5,672 bases of DNA, taken from positions 1-5,672 of the forward strand of contig CAAGDZ010000431.1 in NCBI GenBank assembly GCA_900768735.1, in the 5' to 3' direction. The notes beneath the pieces are model-generated. The model searched no databases, was not told where the DNA came from, and saw nothing but the letters and a program-made list of their open reading frames with translations. The stretch is from Oscillospiraceae bacterium. Lineage in GTDB: Bacteria; Bacillota; Clostridia; Oscillospirales; Ruminococcaceae. The translations under genes were made by a program, and so were the position numbers. Positions 1 through 5,391 of this stretch are shown in pieces. Numbering within the stretch: position 1 is the first letter of the stretch; each line of letters begins with the position of its first letter.

Positions 1-265
1 ACATATATATAACCTTCGCGTCGCGCGAGGTCTTGTTTTTTATATCCTCAATACAGTCATATACCGGCTGTGCCTGCATAACCATGCCGGTGCCGCCGCC
101 GTAGGGCTTGTCGTCTACGCGGTTATGCTTGTTTTCGGTGTAATCGCGTATGTTATGGCATACTATATCTATATGCCCCGCGCTTCTTGCCCGCCCTATT
201 ATGCTCTCGCCCAGCACCGACTCGCACATATCGGGGAACAGCGTGGCGATGTCTATTCTTATCAT
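1..265 (-). CDS. trmD: tRNA (guanine(37)-N1)-methyltransferase, N-terminal part (runs off left edge)
   Basis: TrmD transfers a methyl group from S-adenosylmethionine to N1 of G37 in a subset of tRNAs, which prevents +1 frameshifting. The visible 88 codons begin MIRIDIATLFPDM, matching the usual TrmD opening, and carry the family signature HNRVDDKPYGGGTGMVMQ at about residues 47-64, part of the SPOUT methyltransferase domain. TrmD is normally about 240 residues, so roughly the first third is visible; the rest, including the knotted SAM-binding region and the C-terminal domain, lies beyond position 1. The ATG at 265-263 overlaps the rimM stop (264-262) in an ATGA junction, and purine-rich sequence at the end of rimM (GGAAATAAAGGG) can act as ribosome binding site, so translational coupling to rimM is likely. 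The rimM-trmD order is conserved in bacteria and supports the call. Confidence 0.97.
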   Translation of the reverse strand, partial: MIRIDIATLFPDMCESVLGESIIGRARSAGHIDIVCHNIRDYTENKHNRVDDKPYGGGTGMVMQAQPVYDCIEDIKNKTSRDAKVIYM

Positions 266-792
266 TCGCCCTTTATTTCCTCCGTGTCCTCAAAAAGTCC
301 GTCAAGCGGGCGTATCGTCATTTCGCCGCCGTCTATATCGACATCAAGCAGTACCTCCGGTATCGCAGGGAACATGAGCTGTTTTCCCGACGGGGTCTTT
401 ATCGAGTACACGTCCGCCGCACCGTTCTGGTACACATCGTCTATCTTTCCGTACACCTTGCCGCTGTCCGCGTCCTTTACCGTAAGACCTATCAAATCCT
501 GTATAAAATAAACTCCCTCGTCTAGCTCCGCATCGTCGCGGTCGATATACAGCATCTGCCCTACTATAGTCTTTGCCTGCTCAATGCTGTCTATGCCGCC
601 GAGCTTTAATATCGCGAGAGTCTTATTCGGTCGCGCCTTTTCCACCTCAAGCTCCTTTTTATCCTTGCCTAAAAACAGGCGGTCAAAGCTGCATATTACA
701 TCGGCGCTGTCGCAGTAATACTGCACTCTCAGCTCGCCCTTAAGTCCTTGCGTGGCTACTATCTTTCCTATTTCGAGATACTGCTTTCTCAT
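262..792 (-). CDS. rimM: 16S rRNA processing / 30S maturation protein RimM
   Basis: RimM is a cytoplasmic assembly factor that binds ribosomal protein S19 and helps mature the 30S head. The 176-residue product has the normal family length. The N-terminal domain carries the IGKIVATQGLKGELRV signature (residues 8-23). The C-terminal PRC-barrel domain starts near residue 93 (GVYFIQDLIGLTV) and contains NGAADVYSIK and the typical FPAIPEVLLDVDIDGGEMTIRPLDGLF block (residues 141-167). The start is an ATG at 792 preceded by AAAGGA (806-801) about 8 nt upstream. It sits 20 nt after the HAD phosphatase stop and overlaps trmD by ATGA, so all three minus-strand genes are probably one transcript. No separate promoter is obvious in the 20-nt gap. 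Confidence 0.97.
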   Translation of the reverse strand: MRKQYLEIGKIVATQGLKGELRVQYYCDSADVICSFDRLFLGKDKKELEVEKARPNKTLAILKLGGIDSIEQAKTIVGQMLYIDRDDAELDEGVYFIQDLIGLTVKDADSGKVYGKIDDVYQNGAADVYSIKTPSGKQLMFPAIPEVLLDVDIDGGEMTIRPLDGLFEDTEEIKGE

Positions 793-812
793 ACTTATAT
801 TCCTTTTCTCTT

Positions 813-1460
813 TTATTCTATGTACTGCAAAATTTCATCGGGTCTGCTTACTATGTACCTTGCGCCGTTTTCGATAAGCTCGTCGCGCTGTCTGAATCCC
901 CACAGCACCCCGCAGGGCGTAAATCCTGCGTTTACCGCGGTGCACATATCCACTCCGCTGTCCCCGACATAAAACACCTCGTCGGGACTTACCCCGAGCA
1001 TTCCGGCGGTTTTCAAAGCGCCGTCGGGACAGGGCTTTGCCTTTATCGTTTCGTCAAGTCCGCGCACATAGTCAAACATGCCCTCGCCGAAATAGTATTC
1101 TACCACCTCTTTGGCGATAGCGTCGGCTTTGTTTGTGATAACGCCGAGCTTTATCCCCTTTTCGGCGGCTGATAAAAGCAGCTGCTTTATGCCGTCGTAT
1201 GGCGCTGTCTTGTCGCGGCTGTGCTGTTCGTAGTATTTTAAAAACCGTTCAAGCGCCGTTTGCTTTAAGTCCTGCCTGTCGGACGGCAGACAGCGCTCAA
1301 TAAGCTTCGGTATGCCGTTTCCTACAAAATATTTGTATTTTTCGGTATCGTGGACGGGCAAGCCCAGCTCGCAAAGCACATGGTTTGCGCTGTCGGCAAG
1401 GTCGTCGATTGTGTTTAACAGTGTGCCGTCCAGATCGAAAATTATCGCTTTATATCTCAT
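813..1460 (-). CDS. HAD-superfamily hydrolase, phosphoglycolate phosphatase-like
   Basis: This 215-residue protein is a haloacid dehalogenase-superfamily phosphatase with a full catalytic set. Motif I is FDLDGTLLNT, with nucleophile D9 and acid/base D11. Motif II is VITNKAD (T109/N110). Motif III is the lysine K142 in AKPCPD. Motif IV is VGDSGVD (D167, D171), which binds magnesium. The helical region between motifs I and II (about residues 15-85) is a C1-type cap, as in Gph and PgmB-like enzymes. Gph removes phosphate from 2-phosphoglycolate formed during repair of oxidised DNA ends, but pyrophosphatase or sugar-phosphatase activity cannot be excluded from sequence alone, so no symbol is given. 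The ATG at 1460 has an AAAGGAAA site (1475-1468) and lies just below a consensus promoter, making this the first gene of the rimM-trmD transcript. Confidence 0.93.
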   Translation of the reverse strand: MRYKAIIFDLDGTLLNTIDDLADSANHVLCELGLPVHDTEKYKYFVGNGIPKLIERCLPSDRQDLKQTALERFLKYYEQHSRDKTAPYDGIKQLLLSAAEKGIKLGVITNKADAIAKEVVEYYFGEGMFDYVRGLDETIKAKPCPDGALKTAGMLGVSPDEVFYVGDSGVDMCTAVNAGFTPCGVLWGFRQRDELIENGARYIVSRPDEILQYIE

Positions 1461-1484
1461 TTTATCATTTCCTTTCGCACTATT

Positions 1485-1513
1485 ATTATATATACAAAAC
1501 GCCGAGATGTCAA
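1485..1513 (-). promoter_or_regulatory. Consensus sigma-A promoter for the HAD-rimM-trmD operon
   Basis: On the minus strand a perfect -35 box TTGACA (1513-1508) is followed by a 17-nt spacer and a perfect -10 box TATAAT (1490-1485). Transcription should start near 1478, giving a very short leader of about 18 nt that contains the AAAGGAAA ribosome binding site before the ATG at 1460. Full consensus at both boxes suggests strong, largely constitutive expression, which fits translation-related genes. Confidence 0.9.
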
Positions 1514-1522
1514 CTTAAAATG

Positions 1523-1548
1523 CTCTCCGCCATTATTTTTTGCGAGAG
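1523..1548. repeat. Bulged inverted repeat between the divergent promoters
   Basis: CTCT-C-CGC (1523-1530) can pair with GCGAGAG (1542-1548) through seven base pairs with one bulged C, around an 11-nt T-rich loop. It lies between the -35 boxes of the leftward HAD promoter and the proposed rightward GH51 promoter, so it could be a regulator site. It is short and imperfect and may be chance; no known operator consensus (cre, AraR) is recognisable. Confidence 0.25.
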
Positions 1549-1559
1549 AGTGAAAACTA

Positions 1560-1588
1560 TTGATTTATTATCCTCCGTGTGTTAAAAT
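1560..1588 (+). promoter_or_regulatory. Probable sigma-A promoter for the GH51 gene
   Basis: TTGATT (1560-1565), a 17-nt spacer and TAAAAT (1583-1588) form a good near-consensus promoter facing the arabinofuranosidase gene. Transcription should begin near 1595, leaving a leader of about 50 nt. The boxes deviate modestly from consensus, as would suit a regulated promoter, but no activator or repressor site is clear. An AT-rich palindrome AAATATATTT (1585-1594) lies over the -10 region and is probably just base composition. Confidence 0.6.
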
Positions 1589-1622
1589 ATATTTATATAT
1601 CACGATACACCGACGCTTTATG

Positions 1623-1643
1623 GCGGCTTTTGCCGCACGGAGG
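1623..1643 (+). promoter_or_regulatory. Leader hairpin and ribosome binding site of the GH51 gene
   Basis: GCGGC (1623-1627), loop TTTT, GCCGC (1632-1636) forms a five-pair GC hairpin ending two bases before the Shine-Dalgarno GGAGG (1639-1643). The spacing from GGAGG to the ATG at 1648 is four bases, slightly short. This site decides the start: an in-frame GTG at 1579 lies within the proposed promoter, has no ribosome binding site and would add 23 residues not typical of the family. Confidence 0.6.
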
Positions 1644-1647
1644 TTTT

Positions 1648-3120
1648 ATGAAAAAGCTGTTTATCAACGCCGCGGATAAGAAAAGCCGCATAGCGCCCGA
1701 AATCTACGGTCATTTTTCCGAGCATCTCGGCCGCTGTATTTACGATGGCATTTATGTCGGCGAAAACTCGTCTATCCCTAATACAAACGGTATGCGTAAC
1801 GATGTAGTTGCCGCGTTTAAGAATATAAAGATGCCTGTTCTGCGCTGGCCGGGCGGCTGTTTTGCAGATGAATACCACTGGAAGGACGGCATAGGCGACA
1901 AGTCACAGCGCAAAAAGATGGTAAACACCCATTGGGGCGGAGTTATCGAGGACAACAGCTTCGGCACGCACGAGTTTTTCGAGCTATGCGGGCAGGTAGG
2001 CTGCGAGCCTTATATAGCGGGAAATCTCGGCTCGGGCAGCGTGCAGGAGATGTCCGAGTGGATAGAATACATGACCTTTGACGGCGTATCACCGATGGCG
2101 GAATTAAGGCGCAAAAACGGCAGAGAAAAGCCGTGGAAACTCAAATACTTCGGCATAGGAAACGAGAGCTGGGGCTGTGGCGGCAACATGACCCCCGAAT
2201 ACTACGCCGACCTGTACCGCCGATATGAAACCTACTGCCGCAACTACGGCGAAAACAGGCTGTACAAGGTAGCCTGCGGACCAAACGCAAACGACTACAA
2301 CTGGACAAAGGTAATTACAGAAAAGATAAAGCCGTGGCACACCGACGCGATAAGCCTGCACTTTTACACCGTCCCGACCGGCGACTGGGGCAAAAAGGGC
2401 AGCGCGACCGAGTTTACCGAAGGCGAGTATTATAAGACGCTTGAAAGCACATGGTACATGGATGAGCTTATCACAAAGCACTGTGAGATAATGTCGGCAA
2501 ACGACCCCGAAAAGAAAATCGGTCTGATAGTTGACGAGTGGGGCGTGTGGTGCGACGTCGAGCCGGGCACAAATCCGGGATTTTTGTATCAGCAGAACTC
2601 CATGCGCGACGCGGTGCTGGCGTCAATAAATCTGAATATCTTCAACGCGCACAGCGACCGCGTAGTGATGGCAAATCTCGCTCAGGCGGTAAACGTACTC
2701 CAGTCGCTGATACTGACCGAGGGCGAGCGCATGGTACTTACCCCGACCTATCACGTTTTCGATTTGTACAAGGAGCATCAGGGAAATACGCTCTGCTACA
2801 GCTATATCGAAAACGAGCGCATAGACGGCTACAACCTGCCCCAGCTGTCACAGAGCGTATCGCTTGACAGCGACGGCGGCATGGTTATCACGGTTTCAAA
2901 CTGCTCGCTCGAAAAATCCGAGGAGATACTCGCGGTTATCCCCGAATATGATTTTTCCGGGATTACGGCAGATATACTAAATTCGGGTATGTGCGAGCAT
3001 AATACCTTTGACAACCCGGAGAACGTAACGATACACCCGCTTGACAACGTGCAGCGCACCGACAGCGGAATAAGCTTTACTCTCCCGCCGTGCAGCGTCG
3101 CCCGCATAATACTGAAATGA
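1648..3120 (+). CDS. abfA: Intracellular alpha-L-arabinofuranosidase, glycoside hydrolase family 51
   Basis: The enzyme releases terminal alpha-L-arabinofuranosyl residues from arabinan, arabinoxylan or arabinogalactan oligosaccharides with retention of configuration. At 490 residues it has the normal length for bacterial GH51. The (beta/alpha)8 barrel shows the early IYGHFSEHLGRCIYDGI block (residues 19-35), VLRWPGGCFADEYHWKDGIG (64-83), the acid/base glutamate E173 in GIGNESWGCGG, and the nucleophile E297 in VDEWGVW. A C-terminal beta-sandwich ends PPCSVARIILK, as usual. There is no signal peptide, so it acts in the cytoplasm on imported oligosaccharides; no transporter or regulator gene is in view. 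The stop overlaps the next start by ATGA. Family assignment is very secure; the exact substrate preference cannot be read from sequence. The symbol follows Bacillus usage. Confidence 0.96.
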   Translation: MKKLFINAADKKSRIAPEIYGHFSEHLGRCIYDGIYVGENSSIPNTNGMRNDVVAAFKNIKMPVLRWPGGCFADEYHWKDGIGDKSQRKKMVNTHWGGVIEDNSFGTHEFFELCGQVGCEPYIAGNLGSGSVQEMSEWIEYMTFDGVSPMAELRRKNGREKPWKLKYFGIGNESWGCGGNMTPEYYADLYRRYETYCRNYGENRLYKVACGPNANDYNWTKVITEKIKPWHTDAISLHFYTVPTGDWGKKGSATEFTEGEYYKTLESTWYMDELITKHCEIMSANDPEKKIGLIVDEWGVWCDVEPGTNPGFLYQQNSMRDAVLASINLNIFNAHSDRVVMANLAQAVNVLQSLILTEGERMVLTPTYHVFDLYKEHQGNTLCYSYIENERIDGYNLPQLSQSVSLDSDGGMVITVSNCSLEKSEEILAVIPEYDFSGITADILNSGMCEHNTFDNPENVTIHPLDNVQRTDSGISFTLPPCSVARIILK

Positions 3121-3359
3121 CCTGCAAAAGATGTCTGACAGAGCAGATAAGCGCACAGGCGTATAACAATATCCGCGAGTACGTTTCTCTTATACCCGCC
3201 GAGAAAAAAGCAGACGATACTTTATATAAAGAGCGGCTTTCAAAGTGCCGTGACTGCGACTGTCTGATAAACGCCATGTGCAGAAAGTGCGGCTGTTTTG
3301 TGGAGATACGCGCGGCGTATACGCACAACCGCTGCCCGCACGAGCAAAGACAATGGTAA
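3117..3359 (+). CDS. Small cysteine-rich DUF6171-family protein
   Basis: This 80-residue protein carries nine cysteines in a zinc-ribbon-like arrangement: CKRC at residues 3-6, CRDCDC at 44-49, CRKCGC at 55-60 and C73 near the end (NRCPHE). Between the first pair and the rest lies a charged helix. The pattern, together with ADDTLYKERLSKC and GCFVEIRAA, matches my recollection of DUF6171, small Clostridia proteins of unknown function; metal binding is inferred from the paired cysteines. The ATG at 3117 overlaps the GH51 stop by ATGA, and no convincing ribosome binding site precedes it, so translation is probably coupled to GH51. A longer in-frame start at 3090 is less likely, since it would add residues before the CKRC motif from inside the GH51 coding region. 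Confidence 0.82.
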   Translation: MTCKRCLTEQISAQAYNNIREYVSLIPAEKKADDTLYKERLSKCRDCDCLINAMCRKCGCFVEIRAAYTHNRCPHEQRQW

Positions 3360-3360
3360 A

Positions 3361-3388
3361 AAACTTTATAGGTAAAAGATAAACTTTA
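3361..3388 (+). repeat. Direct repeat AAACTTTA, two copies 20 nt apart
   Basis: AAACTTTA occurs at 3361-3368 and again at 3381-3388, about two helical turns apart, directly before the palindrome in the intergenic region. It might form part of a regulator site, but the sequence is AT-rich and short, so chance is possible. I do not find a convincing promoter in this gap. Confidence 0.35.
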
Positions 3389-3414
3389 GAAGTTGTTCTC
3401 ATGAGTACAACTTC
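3389..3414. promoter_or_regulatory. 26-nt near-perfect palindrome before the PH-domain gene
   Basis: GAAGTTGT and its exact complement ACAACTTC flank a centre T-CTCATGAG-T whose inner eight bases are themselves palindromic. Overall 24 of 26 positions are symmetric. As DNA it looks like a dimeric repressor operator; as RNA it would form an eight-pair stem whose loop has a self-complementary CUCAUGAG. No T-run follows, so it is not an ordinary intrinsic terminator. It ends eight bases before the Shine-Dalgarno site of the PH-domain gene, so it could also affect translation or mRNA ends. Confidence 0.55.
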
Positions 3415-3434
3415 ATATATGAAAGGAAAAAATT

Positions 3435-3863
3435 ATGGCTAATATGGGAAAGCTCCGCCGCGACTACGGCGAAGTAATATGGACAGGCAAAAAGTGTATA
3501 CTGGGACTTCCTATCTCGTTTACACGCTATATCCTCACCGACACGGTGCTGTACACAAGAGTAGGCTTTTTGAACATCAAGGAGGACGAAATCGAGCTGT
3601 ACAGAATAATCGACAAAACCATGAAGTTCACACTCGGTCAGCGCATGGTAGGCTGCGGTACTATCTCCATCACCTCAAAGGACTGTGATACCCCCGACAA
3701 GCACCTCGTTTCTATTAAAAAGCCGCGCGAGGTAAAGAAAATCCTTGACGAGGCGGTAAAGGAGCAGCGTGACAAGTACATGGTACGCGGCCGCGACATG
3801 ATAGGCGGCATACACGACCACGGCGACCCCGACTCCGAGCTTGACCAGATGATAGAGATGTAA
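3435..3863 (+). CDS. Bacterial PH domain-containing protein
   Basis: The 142-residue product resembles small Clostridia proteins with a bacterial pleckstrin-homology (bPH_2, YdbS/YdbT-like) domain. Residues about 13-106 alternate short hydrophobic strands with the family-like features VIWTGKK, FTRYILTDTVLYTRVGFLN, DEIELYRIIDKT, GCGTISI and HLVSIKKPREVKKIL, the last being the closing helix. Unlike many YdbS-type proteins it has no transmembrane segment, so it should be soluble or peripheral. The tail (107-142) is highly charged, with GIHDHGDPDSELDQ. No catalytic motif is visible and the molecular role is unknown; such domains generally mediate protein or membrane association. The start is supported by AAAGGAAAA (3422-3430); an alternative ATG at codon 4 is less well spaced. 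It lies 75 nt after the DUF6171 gene and 10 nt before the GtrA gene. Confidence 0.8.
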   Translation: MANMGKLRRDYGEVIWTGKKCILGLPISFTRYILTDTVLYTRVGFLNIKEDEIELYRIIDKTMKFTLGQRMVGCGTISITSKDCDTPDKHLVSIKKPREVKKILDEAVKEQRDKYMVRGRDMIGGIHDHGDPDSELDQMIEM

Positions 3864-3873
3864 GCGGTGCCAA

Positions 3874-4428
3874 ATGGAACAGATAAAAGAGATAATAAAA
3901 ATGGCGGTTCATCCCGGACGCTGGGGCGAGCTGTTTAAGAAGTACAGAGAAATAATAATGTACGTCATTTTCGGCGCGCTGACTACGCTTGTGTCGATTG
4001 TGACTTACTTTGCCGCGCGTATGCTTTTCCCGAATGAAGGCGCAGTACCCGAGTTTTTGAAATGGACATACCGGCTCACCCTCGGCGAGGGTGATTCGTC
4101 CACCGTCCTGCCGAATATAATCTCGTGGATTGTATCGGTAACCTTTGCCTATATCACAAACCGTATATGGGTGTTTAAAAGCAAGGTAAAGGGTGTAGGT
4201 AAAATCGCTCTGCAGGCGTTGTCGTTTTACGCGGCGCGACTGCTTACGCTGTTTGTTGACCTGATAATCATGTATCTTCTGGTAAACCTCCCCGCTATAG
4301 AAAACGGGCTGTACGAATTTTGCGTAAAGGTATTTTCAAACATAGTGGTGCTGGTGCTGAACTATGTTTTCAGCAAGGTGTTCATTTTCAGAAAAAGCAA
4401 AGCAGACGCCGAAAAGCAGGATAGCTAA
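3874..4428 (+). CDS. GtrA-family four-helix membrane protein
   Basis: GtrA-like proteins are small polytopic membrane proteins; characterised members are thought to help flip undecaprenyl-linked sugars or otherwise take part in cell-surface polysaccharide synthesis. This 184-residue protein shows four hydrophobic helices at about residues 28-50, 78-100, 113-137 and 152-172. The diagnostic FAYITNRIWVFKSK follows helix 2 and the related NYVFSKVFIFRKS ends helix 4. The loop between helices 1 and 2 (about 51-78) is longer than in compact GtrA proteins. The start at 3874, 10 nt after the PH gene, has only a weak ribosome binding site; an in-frame ATG at 3901 is a possible alternative. The short gap suggests co-transcription with the PH gene. 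No glycosyltransferase partner is in the window, so its substrate is unknown. Confidence 0.9.
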   Translation: MEQIKEIIKMAVHPGRWGELFKKYREIIMYVIFGALTTLVSIVTYFAARMLFPNEGAVPEFLKWTYRLTLGEGDSSTVLPNIISWIVSVTFAYITNRIWVFKSKVKGVGKIALQALSFYAARLLTLFVDLIIMYLLVNLPAIENGLYEFCVKVFSNIVVLVLNYVFSKVFIFRKSKADAEKQDS

Positions 4429-4443
4429 AAAGTGATATAATAA

Positions 4444-4467
4444 AGCCCCGAGGTTCGCCTCGGGGTT
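4444..4467. terminator. Hairpin terminator between convergent genes, probably bidirectional
   Basis: CCCCGAGG (4446-4453), loop TTCG, CCTCGGGG (4458-4465) forms a perfect eight-pair stem, extendable by one G-T and one A-T pair to 4444-4467. It lies between the convergent GtrA and PIN/NYN genes. Downstream on the plus strand the tract TTCGCTATTTTCTTT is T-rich but broken; on the minus strand CTTTATTATA follows. It can therefore serve both directions, though neither T-run is ideal. Confidence 0.82.
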
Positions 4468-4478
4468 CGCTATTTTCT

Positions 4479-5042
4479 TTATCCCTTTTTATCCTTTATC
4501 AGCGGCTTTATCTGCTTATATATCTCCCCCGCGCGGGTCGTGCCGTACTTCTTCACAATACGGTTATTTATACCCGATTTTGTCGCAAGCTCCTTTATGC
4601 ACTTGCCGACAAACTCGCGCTCGGACTTGTCCGACAGGTTTTCTTCGAGGAATATTCTTATACTCTCGTCCTCCGCCTCGTCTGCACAGCCGCCGAGCGC
4701 AGCCTTGGTATATACTCTGACGCCCTTGGTAGCCCAGAACTGTGCAACCACCTCAAAGCCCTTGTCCTTCGACACAATAAAATAATCGGCATTGGGTTTT
4801 TCTCTTATCATATATCCGAGGTACGAAACGAGCTGAAAATCCAGCGCGTTTTTTGTACCGGTAATAGCCTCGACATAGTATATTTTCGCAGGACAGCCGA
4901 GTATGCGCTTGTGCATGGCTATGGTAAGAGTTGCGGCGTGTTCGCTGTAGAATATGAACACATCATCATCTTTTTTCAGGCTTTCGATGCCTGCAAGTCC
5001 GTCCGAGCGGACATTTTCAAAATCAATTAGATAAACCGACAT
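4479..5042 (-). CDS. PIN/NYN-type nuclease-fold protein
   Basis: The 187-residue product (with the start chosen here) begins MSVYLIDFENV, the first strand of PIN-like/NYN nuclease folds, with acidic residues D7 and E9 plus N10. Further conserved-looking acidic sites are D68 in TKNALDFQLVSYLGY and D93 in DYFIVSKDKGFE, giving the expected metal-binding cluster of a PIN-type ribonuclease. The C-terminal part (about 140-187, including NNRIVKKYGTTRAGEIYKQIKPLI) is a separate basic helical region that may bind nucleic acid or a partner. RNase activity is inferred, not shown. The reading frame stays open to an ATG at 5156, but that codon lies about at the predicted transcription start and has no ribosome binding site, whereas 5042 is preceded by AGAGGAAA (5056-5049). 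No neighbouring antitoxin-like gene is visible, so a toxin role is not supported. Confidence 0.85.
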   Translation of the reverse strand: MSVYLIDFENVRSDGLAGIESLKKDDDVFIFYSEHAATLTIAMHKRILGCPAKIYYVEAITGTKNALDFQLVSYLGYMIREKPNADYFIVSKDKGFEVVAQFWATKGVRVYTKAALGGCADEAEDESIRIFLEENLSDKSEREFVGKCIKELATKSGINNRIVKKYGTTRAGEIYKQIKPLIKDKKG

Positions 5043-5048
5043 TGTAAA

Positions 5049-5056
5049 TTTCCTCT
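5049..5056 (-). promoter_or_regulatory. Ribosome binding site deciding the PIN/NYN start
   Basis: AGAGGAAA read on the minus strand ends six bases before the ATG at 5042. It supports the 187-residue product over a 225-residue version beginning at 5156. The octamer TTTGCAGA overlaps this site (5061-5054) and recurs at 5121-5114 in the leader. Confidence 0.75.
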
Positions 5057-5160
5057 GCAAATATAACTTAAATCGATAATGCAAAAATAAGACAGCCACG
5101 CAAATAAAGCGCTTCTGCAAAAGCTGCCGCTCCGATATAAATTTGCCTTTGTCCATGATG

Positions 5161-5189
5161 ATTATACTATAAATTCAAAAAGATGTCAA
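5161..5189 (-). promoter_or_regulatory. Consensus sigma-A promoter for the PIN/NYN gene
   Basis: TTGACA (5189-5184), a 17-nt spacer and TATAAT (5166-5161) give a perfect promoter on the minus strand, starting transcription near 5154. The transcript would have a leader of about 112 nt before the ATG at 5042. It shares the extended TTGACATCT with the HAD-operon promoter. Confidence 0.88.
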
Positions 5190-5229
5190 CATCGAAAAAC
5201 ATATATATAATAGCAATAGCCGATTTGTG

Positions 5230-5286
5230 AAAAACGGTATTCCAATCGTGTTCATTTACCGAAGTATGATGAACAATCCGGTTTTT
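5230..5286. repeat. Nested inverted repeats, possible structured RNA or operator
   Basis: Outer arms AAAAACGG (5230-5237) and CCGGTTTTT (5278-5286) pair through eight positions with one bulged G. Inside them TGTTCAT (5249-5255) and ATGAACA (5269-5275) pair perfectly around a 13-nt loop. The nesting suggests a folded element, but no known riboswitch or RNA family is recognised and no good promoter points into it. Confidence 0.4.
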
Positions 5287-5332
5287 GTCATAAAATCAGC
5301 TCAGCTTATCGGGCGCAATTTTACAACATACA

Positions 5333-5366
5333 AAATCCCGGCTGTCTGTATGTACAGCCGGGATTT
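5333..5366 (-). terminator. Strong hairpin terminator of the right-edge gene
   Basis: Arms of 13 nt, AAATCCCGGCTGT (5333-5345) and ACAGCCGGGATTT (5354-5366), pair perfectly around an eight-nt loop. On the minus strand the stem runs into TTTTGTATGTTG, a usable T-rich tract. It begins 26 nt after the stop codon of the minus-strand gene at 5392, which it most likely terminates. Confidence 0.85.
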
Positions 5367-5391
5367 AACATCATATTATGCTTGTGCCGTC

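Larger units (their letters stand above)
5190..5391. other. Intergenic region with nested inverted repeats
   Basis: The stretch from 5043 to 5391 has no convincing gene. From the left it holds the PIN/NYN leader and promoter, then AT-rich DNA, a nested pair of inverted repeats at 5230-5286, about 45 nt without recognisable structure, and the terminator at 5333-5366. A 56-codon open frame (GTG at 5227 to TGA at 5395-5397, plus strand) has no ribosome binding site, runs through the terminator and gives no recognisable protein, so it is not called as a gene. Confidence 0.5.

Noticed and set aside
125..525. Plus-strand open frames opposite rimM and trmD
   Set aside because: They are antisense to well-identified genes, lack ribosome binding sites, and their proteins resemble nothing.
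1551..1564. TGAAAACTATTGAT as a catabolite-response (cre) site
   Set aside because: It lacks the central CG and several other conserved positions of the cre consensus.
2104..2481. Minus-strand 125-codon open frame opposite the GH51 gene
   Set aside because: It is an antisense shadow of a secure coding region containing the catalytic acid/base residue, with no supporting signals.
3393..3421. TTGTTC-17-TATATG as a promoter overlapping the palindrome
   Set aside because: The -10 box is weak and the start would fall at about 3428, leaving the ribosome binding site outside the transcript.
4479..5042. PIN/NYN gene as the toxin of a toxin-antitoxin pair
   Set aside because: There is no small partner gene directly upstream or downstream; the neighbours are a terminator and a 349-nt gap.
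5206..5211. TATAAT on the plus strand, as a possible promoter for a small RNA
   Set aside because: No acceptable -35 box lies 16-18 nt upstream; the box is part of an AT-alternating run.
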